DNA of 64,000 nucleotides from Sphingomonas sp. PP-F2F-G114-C0414 (GCF_003688595.1 NZ_RCWT01000012.1:248001-312000); one strand, 5' to 3'; counted from the first letter of the stretch, positions 37,602 to 47,304 are shown. Notes: generated by a model not told the origin, from the letters alone. A program made the numbers and translations.

Positions 37602-37618
37602 GTTTGCTTCTACCTTTT

Positions 37619-37686
37619 GTGCTCCTGCGGACGCAGGGGCCTAGGGTTACTCTGCCGCTCCCTGGGTTCCTGCTTTCGCAGGAAAA
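37619..37686. repeat. REP-like inverted pair, CTCCTGCGGACGCAGG type
   Basis: GTGCTCCTGCGGACGCAGGG and a diverged inverse (TTCCTGCTTTCGCAGGAAAA), in the odhA-odhB gap. Confidence 0.75.
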
Positions 37687-37702
37687 CAGAGAGCGGGTTC
37701 AA

Positions 37703-40636
37703 TCAGTTTGCGCGGGTGCGGCGGATTTCGTCGCGGACGGAGTGGCCGAGCGCGTCGGCGACGAGCGCGCCCTGTTCGGCCTGGTGACGCTTCATCAGGC
37801 CGGTCGCGGGCGATGCCGAGGCGTTGCGGCCCGCATAGCGCGCGCGCTTCACGCGGGAGTCGACCGTTGCCAGCGCCTCCTCGATCAGCGGCTCGACGAA
37901 GAACCAGTAACCGTTGTTCTTCGGCTCTTCCTGCGCCCAGACGATCTCTTCCAGGTTCGGCATCCGTGCGACGCGCTCGGCGATCGGGTTGCCGGGGAAG
38001 GGATAGAGCTGTTCGACGCGGACGATCTGCGTGTCGGTGTCGCCCGCCGCGTCGCGTGCCTCGATCAGGTCGTAGGCGACCTTGCCGGTGCACAGGACCA
38101 GACGCTTCGTATCGACGTCGGCGGCCGGATTGGTATCCGACAACAGGCGGCGGAAGTGGCTGTCGCCCTGGAAATCCTCCGCGTTCGACACCGCCAGCTT
38201 GTGCCGCAGCAACGACTTCGGCGTCATCACGATCAGCGGCTTGCGGAAGTTGCGGTGCATCTGCCGGCGAAGCAGGTGGAAATAGTTCGCCGGGCTGGTG
38301 CAGTTCGCGACCTGGATATTGTCGTCCGCGCACGACTGAAGGAAACGCTCGGGACGTGCGGAGCTATGCTCTGGCCCCTGCCCTTCATAGCCGTGCGGGA
38401 GCAGCATCACGAGGCCGTTGGCGCGGAGCCACTTCGATTCGCCGGACGTGATGAACTGATCGATCATGATCTGCGCGCCGTTGACGAAGTCGCCGAACTG
38501 CGCCTCCCAGAGGACCAAGGTCTTCGGGTCGGCGAGCGCATAGCCATACTCGAACCCGAGCACGCCGTATTCGCTGAGCGGGCTGTCGAGCACTTCGAAA
38601 CGACCGTGCTCGATCTCCTGCAAAGGCACGTACTTGTGCTCGTCGGTCTGGTCGACCCAGACGGCGTGGCGCTGCGAGAAGGTGCCGCGACCCGAATCCT
38701 GGCCCGACAGGCGGACGCCGTACCCTTCCGAGAGCAGGCCGCCGAACGCGAGCGCTTCGCCGGTCGCCCAGTCGAAGCCCTTGCCCGACTTGAACATCTC
38801 GCGCTTGGCATCGATCACGCGGTTGAGCGTCTTGTGGATCTTCACGCTGTCCGGGACGGTCGTGAGCGTGCGGCCGAGCGAGTCGAACAACTTCGTGCTG
38901 AGACCCGTCTCGACGTTGCGGCGCGCCGACGCGCCGTCGGTGGGCGCGCTGAGGCCGGTCCAGCGACCGCCGAACCAGTCCGCCTTGTTCGGCTTGTACG
39001 AGGACCCGGCTTCGAACTCGCCCTCGAGGCGGAGCGTGAACTGCTTCACGTTCTCGTCGATCCAGGGCTGGTCGATCACGCCTTCCTTGATCAGGCGGTT
39101 GCCATAGACCGTCGAGACGCCGGGGTGCTTGCGGATGATGTCGTACATCAGCGGCTGCGTGAAGGACGGCTCGTCGCCCTCGTTGTGGCCGAAGCGACGA
39201 TAGCACCACATGTCGATGACGATGTCGCGGTGGAACTTCTGGCGGAATTCCATCGCCATCTTGGTCGCGAAGGTGACCGCCTCGGGATCGTCGCCATTGA
39301 CGTGGAAGACCGGCGCCTGGACGCCCTTGGCGACGTCCGACGGGTAGGGCGACGAGCGCGCGAACTGCGGCGAGGTTGTGAATCCGACCTGGTTGTTGAT
39401 GATGAAGTGGACGCAGCCGCCGGTGTTGTAGCCGCGGATGCCGGAGAAGCCGAGGCACTCCCAGACGATCCCCTGCCCCGCGAACGCCGCGTCGCCGTGG
39501 ATCAGCACGGGCAACGCCGCGGTGTGATCCTTGAGATCGTTGGTGAGCGTCTGGATCGCGCGCGTCTTGCCGAGCACGACCGGGTCGGCGGCTTCGAGAT
39601 GCGACGGGTTGGCGACCAGGCTCATGTGAACCTTGTGGCCGTCGAACTCGCGGTCGGTGCTGGTGCCGAGGTGATACTTCACGTCGCCCGAACCGCCGAT
39701 GTCGTCGGGGTTGGCCGAACCACCGGCGAATTCGTGGAAGATCACGCGCAACGGCTTGGCCATCACGTTCGCCAACACGTTGAGACGACCGCGATGCGCC
39801 ATGCCGATGACGAGCTCGCGCACGCCCATCTGGCCGCCATACTTGATGACGCTTTCAAGCGCGGGGATCATCGATTCGCCGCCGTCGAGCCCGAAGCGCT
39901 TCGTGCCGACATACTTCTTGCCGAGGAACTTCTCCCACTGCTCGGCCTCGATCACCTTGGTGAGGATCGCCTTCTTGCCGTCGATGGAGAATTCGATCGC
40001 CTTGTCCTGGCCCTCCATGCGCTCCTGGAGGAAGCGGCGCTCCTCGACGTCGGAGATGTGCATGTATTCGAGGCCGACATTGCCGCAGTAATTCTTGCGC
40101 AACGTGTCGACGAGCTCGCGGATCGAGACCCATTCGAAGCCCATCGTGCCGCCGAGATAGACCTTCCGGTCGATGTCGCCGTCGGAGAAGCCGTGATATT
40201 CGGTCTTCAGATCCTCGGGCATCTCGCGCTTCGACAGGCCGAGCGGATCGAGGTTGGCGGCGAGATGGCCACGGACGCGGTAGGTGCGGACGAGCAGCTG
40301 CGCGCGGATCGCGTCGGCGGCGGCCTTGGCGATCTCTTCCTTCGAGACGGGCGCGGGGGCCGCTGCGGCGGGGGCTGGTTTCCCCTTTGCGGGCTTGGGC
40401 GCGGGCTCCATCTGGGTCGGATCGAGCGCTGCGGTCAGGTCGTCCGTGGTGGTGAGCGGCCAGCGGGCGCTCTCCCAGCTCGGGCCCTGCGCGGAGCCTT
40501 CGAGCCCCTCGAAGAACGCGCGCCAACCGGATTCGACCGAGGCCGGGTCCGCGTTGAACTTGGCGTAGAGCGTCTCCACGAACGCCGGGCTGACGCCGGC
40601 TGCGATATCGCTGAAATCCTGGCCTTCGTAGCCCAT
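37703..40636 (-). CDS. odhA: 2-oxoglutarate dehydrogenase E1 component
   Basis: A 977-residue thiamine-diphosphate enzyme (sucA) that decarboxylates 2-oxoglutarate. The N-terminal E2-binding arm (FSDIAAGVSPAFVETLYAKF) is followed by a low-complexity Ala/Pro linker. The catalytic blocks include GMAHRGRLNVLANV, HGDAAFAGQGIVWE with the metal-binding NNQVGFTT, and the C-terminal RVEQLYPFP. I chose the ATG at 40634-40636 behind GAGGA; a GTG just upstream is in frame. It follows sucD, with a REP pair in the gap, in a TCA operon sucD-odhA-odhB-lpd. Confidence 0.96.
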   Translation of the reverse strand: MGYEGQDFSDIAAGVSPAFVETLYAKFNADPASVESGWRAFFEGLEGSAQGPSWESARWPLTTTDDLTAALDPTQMEPAPKPAKGKPAPAAAAPAPVSKEEIAKAAADAIRAQLLVRTYRVRGHLAANLDPLGLSKREMPEDLKTEYHGFSDGDIDRKVYLGGTMGFEWVSIRELVDTLRKNYCGNVGLEYMHISDVEERRFLQERMEGQDKAIEFSIDGKKAILTKVIEAEQWEKFLGKKYVGTKRFGLDGGESMIPALESVIKYGGQMGVRELVIGMAHRGRLNVLANVMAKPLRVIFHEFAGGSANPDDIGGSGDVKYHLGTSTDREFDGHKVHMSLVANPSHLEAADPVVLGKTRAIQTLTNDLKDHTAALPVLIHGDAAFAGQGIVWECLGFSGIRGYNTGGCVHFIINNQVGFTTSPQFARSSPYPSDVAKGVQAPVFHVNGDDPEAVTFATKMAMEFRQKFHRDIVIDMWCYRRFGHNEGDEPSFTQPLMYDIIRKHPGVSTVYGNRLIKEGVIDQPWIDENVKQFTLRLEGEFEAGSSYKPNKADWFGGRWTGLSAPTDGASARRNVETGLSTKLFDSLGRTLTTVPDSVKIHKTLNRVIDAKREMFKSGKGFDWATGEALAFGGLLSEGYGVRLSGQDSGRGTFSQRHAVWVDQTDEHKYVPLQEIEHGRFEVLDSPLSEYGVLGFEYGYALADPKTLVLWEAQFGDFVNGAQIMIDQFITSGESKWLRANGLVMLLPHGYEGQGPEHSSARPERFLQSCADDNIQVANCTSPANYFHLLRRQMHRNFRKPLIVMTPKSLLRHKLAVSNAEDFQGDSHFRRLLSDTNPAADVDTKRLVLCTGKVAYDLIEARDAAGDTDTQIVRVEQLYPFPGNPIAERVARMPNLEEIVWAQEEPKNNGYWFFVEPLIEEALATVDSRVKRARYAGRNASASPATGLMKRHQAEQGALVADALGHSVRDEIRRTRAN

Positions 40637-40653
40637 CACAACCGTCCTCTTTG

Positions 40654-40707
40654 TGTCCCTGCGAAGGCGGGGACCCAGACTGGGCCCCCGCCTTCGCGGG
40701 GGAACAA
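40654..40707. repeat. REP-like inverted pair, CCTGCGAAGGCGGGG type
   Basis: TCCCTGCGAAGGCGGGGACC and its inverse CCCCGCCTTCGCGGGGGAAC, separated by CAGACTGGG. It is in the sucD-odhA gap. Confidence 0.85.
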
Positions 40708-40719
40708 TCTTACTCTAAC

Positions 40720-41604
40720 TTAACCCTTCAACACGCTCAGCAGCGTCTCGCCGAGCAGGCTGGGGCTTTCCGAAACGCGGATCCCGGCAGCTTCCATTGC
40801 CGCGATCTTGCTCTCCGCGTCGCCCTTGCCGCCCGACACGATCGCGCCGGCATGACCCATGCGACGGCCCGGAGGTGCCGTACGACCGGCGATGAAGCCT
40901 GCCATCGGCTTCGACCGACCGCGCTTGGCTTCGTCGCGGAGGAACTGTGCCGCCTGCTCTTCTGCGTCGCCGCCGATTTCGCCGATCATGATGATCGACT
41001 GGGTCTCGTCGTCAGCGAGGAACAGCTCGAGCACGTCGATGAAGTTCGTGCCGTTGACCGGATCGCCACCGATGCCGACCGCGGTCGTCTGACCAAGGCC
41101 TGCGTTCGACGTCTGGAACACCGCCTCATAGGTGAGCGTGCCTGAACGGCTGACAACGCCGACCGAGCCCTTCTTGAAGATCGAGCCGGGCATGATGCCG
41201 ATCTTGCACTCGCCGGGGGTCAGCACGCCGGGGCAGTTCGGGCCGATCAGCCGCGACTTGGAGCCCGACAGCGCGCGCTTGACCTTGACCATGTCGAGCA
41301 CGGGAATGCCCTCGGTGATCGCGACGATCAGCTCGATCTCGGCGTCGATCGCCTCGAGGATCGAATCGGCGGCGAAGGGAGGCGGCACGTAGATGACCGA
41401 CGCGGTCGCGCCGGTCATCGCCTTGGCTTCGGCGACGGTGTTGTAAACGGGGAGGTCGAGGTGGGTCGTACCGCCCTTGCCGGGCGTGACGCCGCCAACC
41501 ATCTGCGTGCCGTATTCCAGCGCCGCCTTGGTGTGGAAGCTGCCGGTTTCGCCGGTCATGCCTTGCGTGATGACCTTGGTGTTCTTGTCGACGAGGATGC
41601 TCAT
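40720..41604 (-). CDS. sucD: Succinyl-CoA synthetase alpha subunit
   Basis: A 294-residue SucD. It has the CoA-binding N-terminus ([20 protein letters not shown]), the [20 protein letters not shown] block and the phosphohistidine site [10 protein letters not shown]. It makes ATP (or GTP) from succinyl-CoA with SucC. The beta-subunit gene sucC, usually directly upstream, is not in this cluster; instead a REP-boxed GIY-YIG gene and mdh precede it. Confidence 0.96.
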   Translation of the reverse strand: MSILVDKNTKVITQGMTGETGSFHTKAALEYGTQMVGGVTPGKGGTTHLDLPVYNTVAEAKAMTGATASVIYVPPPFAADSILEAIDAEIELIVAITEGIPVLDMVKVKRALSGSKSRLIGPNCPGVLTPGECKIGIMPGSIFKKGSVGVVSRSGTLTYEAVFQTSNAGLGQTTAVGIGGDPVNGTNFIDVLELFLADDETQSIIMIGEIGGDAEEQAAQFLRDEAKRGRSKPMAGFIAGRTAPPGRRMGHAGAIVSGGKGDAESKIAAMEAAGIRVSESPSLLGETLLSVLKG

Positions 41605-41620
41605 CTAATTTTCTCTCTCT

Positions 41621-41655
41621 TGTTCCCCGGCGGAGGCCGGGGCCCAGTTGGGAAG
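41621..41655. repeat. REP-like arm, CCCCGGCGGAGGCCGGGG type (downstream flank of GIY-YIG gene 2)
   Basis: TGTTCCCCGGCGGAGGCCGG followed by GGCCCAGTTGGGAAGG. This is one half of the pair usually seen within 100 bases; its partner (41966-42003) lies on the far side of the GIY-YIG gene. Confidence 0.85.
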
Positions 41656-41660
41656 GCGGA

Positions 41661-41957
41661 TCAGTTTGGCGTCAGCGTATCGAACAGATCATCCCAGTTC
41701 GGGTTCATCCCTTCGATCTCTTTCACCTTCCAGTCCCGTTTCCATTCCTTCATCCGCAGCTCGCGCTGCCGGGCGGCGTCCAGATCGTCATAAACCTCGT
41801 ACCAGACGAGCAGATGACAACCATGTTTCTTAGTGAACCCTGCGACGACACCGTTGCGATGCTCCCATAGGCGTTTGGGAAGATTGCTGGTGACGCCGAG
41901 ATAGATCGTCCCGTTACGCCTGCTGGCCATGATGTAGACGCAGAAGGCGGTATCCAT
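41661..41957 (-). CDS. GIY-YIG nuclease (REP-boxed copy 2)
   Basis: A 98-residue GIY-YIG nuclease homologous to the gene at 35969 (roughly half the residues are identical by eye). Motifs: VYIMASRRNGTIYLGVTSNL, then WEHRNGVVAGFTKKHGC, and RQRELRMKEWKRDWK with the metal-binding glutamate. The gene fills the space between two inverted REP arms of one pair: the stop is five bases from one arm and the ATG eight bases from the other. The upstream arm tail contains GGGAG that can act as ribosome binding site. It is inserted between mdh and sucD, on the same strand. Confidence 0.88.
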   Translation of the reverse strand: MDTAFCVYIMASRRNGTIYLGVTSNLPKRLWEHRNGVVAGFTKKHGCHLLVWYEVYDDLDAARQRELRMKEWKRDWKVKEIEGMNPNWDDLFDTLTPN

Positions 41958-41965
41958 CTCGGGAG

Positions 41966-42003
41966 TTCTCCCAACTGGGCCCCGGCCTTCGCCGGGGAAC
42001 AGC
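41966..42003. repeat. REP-like arm, CCCCGGCGAAGGCCGGGG type (upstream flank of GIY-YIG gene 2)
   Basis: CTCCCAACTGGGCCCCGGCC then TTCGCCGGGGAACAG: the inverse of the arm at 41621. The gene between them replaces the short loop seen in other pairs. Confidence 0.85.
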
Positions 42004-42029
42004 AGATTGGTTTAGCTCACGTCTTCAAA

Positions 42030-43037
<1,008 letters not shown>

Positions 43038-43088
43038 TTACGCGCATTATCCCGCTACGGCAACCGCTAAAAGGACAAAAGCGGGTTG

Positions 43089-43117
43089 TTATTGCAACTC
43101 GTTCGCATGTGCAATAA
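43089..43117. promoter_or_regulatory. Fur-like palindrome upstream of mdh
   Basis: TTATTGCA and TGCAATAA are perfect 8-base inverted arms 13 bases apart; within lies TTGCAACTCGTTCGCA, which resembles alphaproteobacterial Fur sites. It is about 95 bases upstream of the mdh ATG. The assignment rests on memory of Fur motifs and is tentative. Confidence 0.35.
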
Positions 43118-43138
43118 GGTGTAGCCATCCAAATCGAA

Positions 43139-43243
43139 CCACCCCGGCGGAGGCCGGGGCCCAATTGGGGAACGTTGCTAACGAAGCACCGCGCGCTGTT
43201 ACTGCGACCTTTCCAATTGGGCCCCGGCCTTCGCCGGGGTGGT
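43139..43243. repeat. REP-like inverted pair, CCCCGGCGGAGGCCGGGG type
   Basis: Arms with GGGCCCAATTGGG (AATT replacing the usual AGTT) facing each other, between zapE and mdh. Confidence 0.85.
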
Positions 43244-43254
43244 GTTTCGGACAG

Positions 43255-44346
43255 TTAGAGATGGCCCTCGGCGAGATAGTCCTCGGAGCGCATCTCTTCG
43301 AGGCGGCTGATCGTGCGGTCGAACTCGAACCTGCCATCGCCGCTTTCGTAGAGGTCGCCGGGTTGCGCATCGGCGGCGGCAAGGAGCTTGACCTTGTGCT
43401 CGTACAGCGCATCGATCAGCGCCACGAACCGCGCCGCCTCGTTGCGGTTTTCGGGGCCGAGCTTGGGGATGCCCACCAGGATCACCGTGTGGAATTTGCG
43501 CGCGATGGCAAGGTAGTCGGCGACGCCCCTCGCCTCGCCGCACAGCTTCTTGAAGCTGGACACCGCGACGCCCTTGAGCGATTTCGGGACCCGCAGCGTG
43601 CGGCCCTGGACGATCAGGTCTTCGGCCGGGACGTGCTCGCTGTCGTCGGTCGAGAAGTCGGTGAGGCGGAAGAATGCGGCGGACAGTTGCGCAGTGGCCT
43701 CGGGGCCGTTGGGGACGAGCCAGGTGTCCTGGCTGCCGAGCCGGTCGCGGCGATAATCGACCGGGCCGTTGAGCGGGAGCACGTCGAGGCGGTGCTCGAT
43801 GGTCGCGATGAAGGGCAGGAAATGCTCGCGGTTGAGGCCGTTCTTGTAGAGATCGGACGGCGGGCGGTTCGAGGTAGTGACGATCGTCACGCCGGAATCG
43901 AGCAGCGACGTCACCAACCGCGACAGGATCATCGCGTCGGGGCTGTTGGTGACCATCATCTCGTCGAACGCGAGCAGCCGCGTCTCGTCGGCGATCGCGG
44001 TGGCGACGGGGACGATCGGGTCGCCGACCTCCTTGCGGCGCTCGGCGGCGATGCGCGCGTGGACCTCGAGCATGAACTCGCCGAAGTGGACGCGGCGTTT
44101 CTTATCGACGGGCGCGTTGGCGAAGAACAGGTCCATCAGCATCGACTTGCCGCGGCCGACGCCGCCCCAGAGGTAGACTCCGCGGGGGTCTGGTTTCTTG
44201 GAGAAGCGCGCGAAGAAGCCGGTGGATTTGGGGGTGGCGAGTTCGGTGGCGAGGGTGTTGAGGCGGGCGGCGGCGGCGGCCTGTTCGGGATCGGGGCGGA
44301 GTTCGCCTGAGGCTACGAGGGCTTCGTAAGCCTTGAGGACGGTCAC
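43255..44346 (-). CDS. zapE: Cell division protein ZapE (AFG1-like ATPase)
   Basis: A 363-residue AFG1/ZapE ATPase, which stimulates FtsZ-ring constriction in the cytosol. Walker A GGVGRGKS is near 62-69. The Walker B block is LLAFDEMMVTNSPDAM, where many family members read CFDEFxVTDxADAM. Sensor TTSNRPP and the family ending FDRTISRLEEM are present. The start is GTG (44344-44346). It sits immediately upstream of mdh on the same strand, an arrangement found in many alphaproteobacteria. Confidence 0.93.
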   Translation of the reverse strand: MTVLKAYEALVASGELRPDPEQAAAAARLNTLATELATPKSTGFFARFSKKPDPRGVYLWGGVGRGKSMLMDLFFANAPVDKKRRVHFGEFMLEVHARIAAERRKEVGDPIVPVATAIADETRLLAFDEMMVTNSPDAMILSRLVTSLLDSGVTIVTTSNRPPSDLYKNGLNREHFLPFIATIEHRLDVLPLNGPVDYRRDRLGSQDTWLVPNGPEATAQLSAAFFRLTDFSTDDSEHVPAEDLIVQGRTLRVPKSLKGVAVSSFKKLCGEARGVADYLAIARKFHTVILVGIPKLGPENRNEAARFVALIDALYEHKVKLLAAADAQPGDLYESGDGRFEFDRTISRLEEMRSEDYLAEGHL

Positions 44347-44360
44347 GCCGCCGTCCTCAC

Positions 44361-44467
44361 ACCACCCCGGCGGAGGCCGGGGCCCAATTGGAAAGGTTTC
44401 GATAACGGAGCGGGACGCTTCAACACTGATCGTTTCCCAATTGGGCCCCGGCCTTCGCCGGGGTGGT
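44361..44467. repeat. REP-like inverted pair, CCCCGGCGGAGGCCGGGG type
   Basis: As at 43139 (AATT version), between the thioesterase gene's stop and zapE; it nearly touches both genes. Confidence 0.85.
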
Positions 44468-44468
44468 G

Positions 44469-44957
44469 TTAGGTGGCGGTGTCAGCCCTTGGGGGCTTGC
44501 CGGACGGCTTGCGGATCGTGGCCGAGAAGGCGGCGATCTTCGTGTCGTCGTCCCCTTGCACCACGAGACCCCGGAGGAACAAGAGGCGGCCGGTTTCCTT
44601 GAGGACTTCGACCTGCGCCTCGATCGGCTCGCCGACGCGGCCGCCGCCGATGAATTGCGTGTTGAGATCGAGCGTGACCGCGGTGCCGGCGGTGATCAGG
44701 CCGAAACCTCTGGCGGCGGCGAACAGGGCTACGTCGATGAACGCAAGGAGCGCGCCGCCGTGGACGTTGTTCTGGAGATTGGAGTGGCGATGCTCGGGGG
44801 TGATGCGAACGCGGACGGTGTGGCCGTCGACGCGGTAGAGCATGGGGCCGAGCAGGGTGTTGAAGCGGGTGGGGTCGGAGAGCGACCAGCTGCGCCAGCC
44901 TGGGTTGGCTGGGTCTTCGGCTTCGACGAAATGGGGTTGGGGAGTAGCGGTGGTCAC
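44469..44957 (-). CDS. PaaI-family acyl-CoA thioesterase
   Basis: A 162-residue hot-dog-fold thioesterase. The family pattern NNVHGGALLAFIDVALFAAA is near 70-89, with the catalytic aspartate in FID, followed by TLDLNTQFIGGGRVG. It hydrolyses an acyl-CoA of unknown type. The start is GTG at 44955-44957 behind AAGGA; the open frame further upstream crosses a repeat and is not coding. Confidence 0.85.
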   Translation of the reverse strand: MTTATPQPHFVEAEDPANPGWRSWSLSDPTRFNTLLGPMLYRVDGHTVRVRITPEHRHSNLQNNVHGGALLAFIDVALFAAARGFGLITAGTAVTLDLNTQFIGGGRVGEPIEAQVEVLKETGRLLFLRGLVVQGDDDTKIAAFSATIRKPSGKPPRADTAT

Positions 44958-44981
44958 GAACCTGTCCTTCGATCCCCACAC

Positions 44982-45067
44982 CGTTCGCCCTGAGCGAAGT
45001 CGAAGGGCATTGGGAAATTCCATCCCCCGCCCCTGGCGTGTGCTTCGACTTCGCTCAGCACGAACGG
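44982..45067. repeat. REP-like inverted pair, CTTCGACTTCGCTCAG type
   Basis: CCGTTCGCCCTGAGCGAAGT then CGAAGGGC on the left and CTTCGACTTCGCTCAGCACG on the right, about 45 bases apart. This is a different sequence class but has the same inverted-pair layout. Confidence 0.75.
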
Positions 45068-45158
45068 GAGGGGGAGCAGGACGAGAGAGAGGGACCGGAG
45101 GGGAAAATCGAATTGGGGCGGGGAAGAGGGTATGAAACACGCCCCCTTCCCCACGGGA

Positions 45159-45941
45159 TCAGACGATCCGTTCGGCTTCCATCTTCTTAATTTCGGCGAT
45201 CGCCTTGGCCGGGTTGAGACCCTTGGGGCACGCATTCGCGCAGTTCATGATGGTGTGGCAGCGATACAGGCGGAACGGATCCTCGAGTTCGTCGAGACGC
45301 TCGCCGGTCATCTCGTCGCGGCTGTCGGCGAGCCAGCGATAGGCCTGCAACAGGATCGCGGGGCCGAGGAACTTGTCGGCGTTCCACCAGTAGCTCGGGC
45401 ACGAGGTCGAGCAGCAGGCGCACAGGATGCACTCGTACAGGCCGTCGAGCTTCGAGCGGTCTTCCGGCGACTGGAGGCGCTCCTTGCCCGAGGGCGGCGG
45501 GGTGACGGTCTGCAGCCACGGCTTGATCGACGAGTACTGCGCGTAGAAATGCGTGAAGTCGGGGACCAGGTCCTTGATCACGTCCATGTGCGGCAGCGGC
45601 GTGATCTGGACCTCGCCCTTGCAATCCTCGATCGCGGTGGTGCAGGCGAGGCCGTTCTTGCCGTTGATGTTCATCGAGCACGAGCCGCAAATACCCTCGC
45701 GGCAAGACCGGCGGAAGGTGAGCGAAGAGTCCTGCTCGCTCTTCATCTTGATCAGCGCGTCGAGCACCATCGGGCCGGTGTCGTCGAGGTCGAGCGCGAA
45801 CGTGTCGTAACGCGGGTTCTCACCGCTGTCGGGATCGTAGCGGTAGACCTTGAACGATTTGAGACGCTTACCCCCGCTGGTCGAGGCGTGCTTGACGCCC
45901 TTCTTGACGACGCTGTTTTTCGGGAGCGAGAATTCGGCCAT
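45159..45941 (-). CDS. sdhB: Succinate dehydrogenase iron-sulfur subunit
   Basis: A 260-residue SdhB of complex II. The 2Fe-2S site is [22 protein letters not shown], near 75-96; the 4Fe-4S site is [12 protein letters not shown] and the 3Fe-4S site [17 protein letters not shown]. It passes electrons from FADH2 in SdhA to ubiquinone. The ATG at 45939-45941 starts the typical [10 protein letters not shown]; the upstream in-frame ATG adds 34 residues that are not conserved. It is separated from sdhCDA by about 1.5 kb containing a ClpP-like gene, a toxin-antitoxin pair and a small membrane gene. Confidence 0.96.
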   Translation of the reverse strand: MAEFSLPKNSVVKKGVKHASTSGGKRLKSFKVYRYDPDSGENPRYDTFALDLDDTGPMVLDALIKMKSEQDSSLTFRRSCREGICGSCSMNINGKNGLACTTAIEDCKGEVQITPLPHMDVIKDLVPDFTHFYAQYSSIKPWLQTVTPPPSGKERLQSPEDRSKLDGLYECILCACCSTSCPSYWWNADKFLGPAILLQAYRWLADSRDEMTGERLDELEDPFRLYRCHTIMNCANACPKGLNPAKAIAEIKKMEAERIV

Positions 45942-46074
45942 TGCGAGCGGTCCGTCCGTGGTGTGATTATAGGTTGTCAGAGCCGATACATGACAGGGGC
46001 CCTCCCCGCAAATCCTTAGCTTCGCGGGTGCAACATGCGTCACACCCGCTGTCGCGTTACCTGCGCGTGCCGGG

Positions 46075-46656
46075 TCAGATGATGTCGAGGACGAGCCCGA
46101 GGTCGCGAGCTTCCTCGGCTTCGATATACCAGTTGGAGGGGGCTTTCTTCTTCAACTCCTCGAGCGATACCTTCGAGCCCTCGACGATCGCGCGGAAGCC
46201 TTCCTCCTGGATGTTGATCGAGTCCTCGATCTCGTGGAGCTTGGCCTTGAGCGTGTAGGACAGCGTGTTGAGCGGGCCGTTGAGCTCGATCGTGCTCTGC
46301 ATCTGGCGCTCGTGGATCATGATGCGGCTTTTCCGCGTGAGGAAACGGCTGTCGACCGGGAAGGCGGACATGAACGTCGCGCCGGCAGAATAGACCGCGA
46401 CCTTGCCGAGGAAGAGCGTCTCGCGGCCGGTATATTCGCGGAGCAGGCGGATGTTGTCACCCATGGCGCGCGCGACTTCGGGGTCGCCGCCGAGCGTGGT
46501 TATCGAGACGACGAGCGGGCCCTCGGTGGGTGCGGCGACGAGCTGCGACTTGAAAGTGTCGTACATCGCATCGTCGACGGGGCCGTGGAGGTGGACGTGG
46601 GGGGCGGCCAGCAACGGGTAGTTGCGGGCGTTCGAAGCGGGGGATGTGTCGGTCAT
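46075..46656 (-). CDS. ClpP-like S14 family peptidase
   Basis: A 193-residue ClpP-fold protein. The nucleophile position is [13 protein letters not shown] (serine aligning with ClpP Ser97) and the histidine is in [11 protein letters not shown] (ClpP His122). The third residue is doubtful: where ClpP has DRDxFMSAEEA, this protein reads [11 protein letters not shown], so asparagine may replace the aspartate. No N-terminal propeptide is seen. It is one of several divergent ClpP homologues in sphingomonads, not the housekeeping ClpP, which is normally next to clpX. It lies between sdhB and the plus-strand toxin-antitoxin pair. Confidence 0.8.
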   Translation of the reverse strand: MTDTSPASNARNYPLLAAPHVHLHGPVDDAMYDTFKSQLVAAPTEGPLVVSITTLGGDPEVARAMGDNIRLLREYTGRETLFLGKVAVYSAGATFMSAFPVDSRFLTRKSRIMIHERQMQSTIELNGPLNTLSYTLKAKLHEIEDSINIQEEGFRAIVEGSKVSLEELKKKAPSNWYIEAEEARDLGLVLDII

Positions 46657-46720
46657 GCCGCGGCAAACTTTTGCGGGGGAACAGGGTTCCGAATGAGTTG
46701 CGGCATATCAGCACGGCGAT

Positions 46721-46749
46721 TTGGTCTGACCTGTTCGACGTGCTATAGA
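46721..46749 (+). promoter_or_regulatory. Promoter of the antitoxin-toxin pair (near-leaderless)
   Basis: TTGGTC (46721-46726), exact 17-base spacer, TATAGA (46744-46749). The antitoxin ATG is at 46756, so transcription would begin at or next to the start codon. No ribosome binding site is visible. Confidence 0.5.
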
Positions 46750-46755
46750 CTGGTC

Positions 46756-47004
46756 ATGATTGAGACCATATTTGCCGGCGCAACGGTGAGCATCAGTGAC
46801 CTGAAGAAGAATCCGTCTGGAGTCATCGAGGCTGCGGGTGGATTTCCAGTCGCCGTGCTCAATCGGAATACGCCTGCTGCGTACCTGGTGCCGGCGGCGG
46901 CTTGGGAAGAATTGATGGACCGGTTGGAGGACGTCGAACTGGCAGACCTGGTGCGGGCGCGGGCCGACGAGGTGCCGGTCGCGGTGTCGCTTGGCGACCT
47001 ATAG
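46756..47004 (+). CDS. Phd/YefM-family antitoxin
   Basis: An 82-residue antitoxin. The N-terminal DNA-binding part (GATVSISDLKKNPSGVIEAA, then PVAVLNRNTPAAYLVPA) is characteristic of the Phd/YefM fold, and the C-terminal acidic helix (LMDRLEDVELADLVRARADE) would wrap the toxin. It overlaps the downstream toxin gene by 14 bases. The pair is on the opposite strand to all surrounding TCA genes. Confidence 0.88.
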   Translation: MIETIFAGATVSISDLKKNPSGVIEAAGGFPVAVLNRNTPAAYLVPAAAWEELMDRLEDVELADLVRARADEVPVAVSLGDL

Positions 47005-47281
47005 TCTCGCTTTCCTGCCGAGTGCGCTGCGGGAATGGGAGAAGCTTGGCGCCAATGTTCGCGAGCAGTTCAAGGCGAAGCTGACCGAGCGGTTGGGCGA
47101 GCCGCATATTGCGAGTGCGCGGCTGAGCGGGATGACCGGGTGCTACAAGATCAAGCTACGAGCGGCGGGGTATAGGCTTGTGTACCGGGTCGATGATGGC
47201 TTGGTGACGGTGATCGTCGTGGCAGTCGGGCGGCGGGATCGGAATCTGGTGTACAAGATCGCGGCAGGGCGGATCGATTAG
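46991..47281 (+). CDS. RelE/ParE-family toxin
   Basis: A 96-residue RelE-type toxin: SLAFLPSALREWEKLG at the start, then LSGMTGCYKIKLRAAGYRLVYRVDDG and VVAVGRRDRNLVYKIA. The conserved KIKLRxxGYRLVY block places it with translation-blocking ribonucleases (RelE) rather than gyrase poisons. It begins at TTG inside the antitoxin gene. Confidence 0.88.
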   Translation: MATYSLAFLPSALREWEKLGANVREQFKAKLTERLGEPHIASARLSGMTGCYKIKLRAAGYRLVYRVDDGLVTVIVVAVGRRDRNLVYKIAAGRID

Positions 47282-47304
47282 TCGTCGGCGTTGCGCCTGA
47301 AGCT

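Noticed and set aside
37595..40723. 1042-codon open frame on the plus strand
   Set aside because: It is antisense to odhA over its whole length; odhA has all catalytic motifs.
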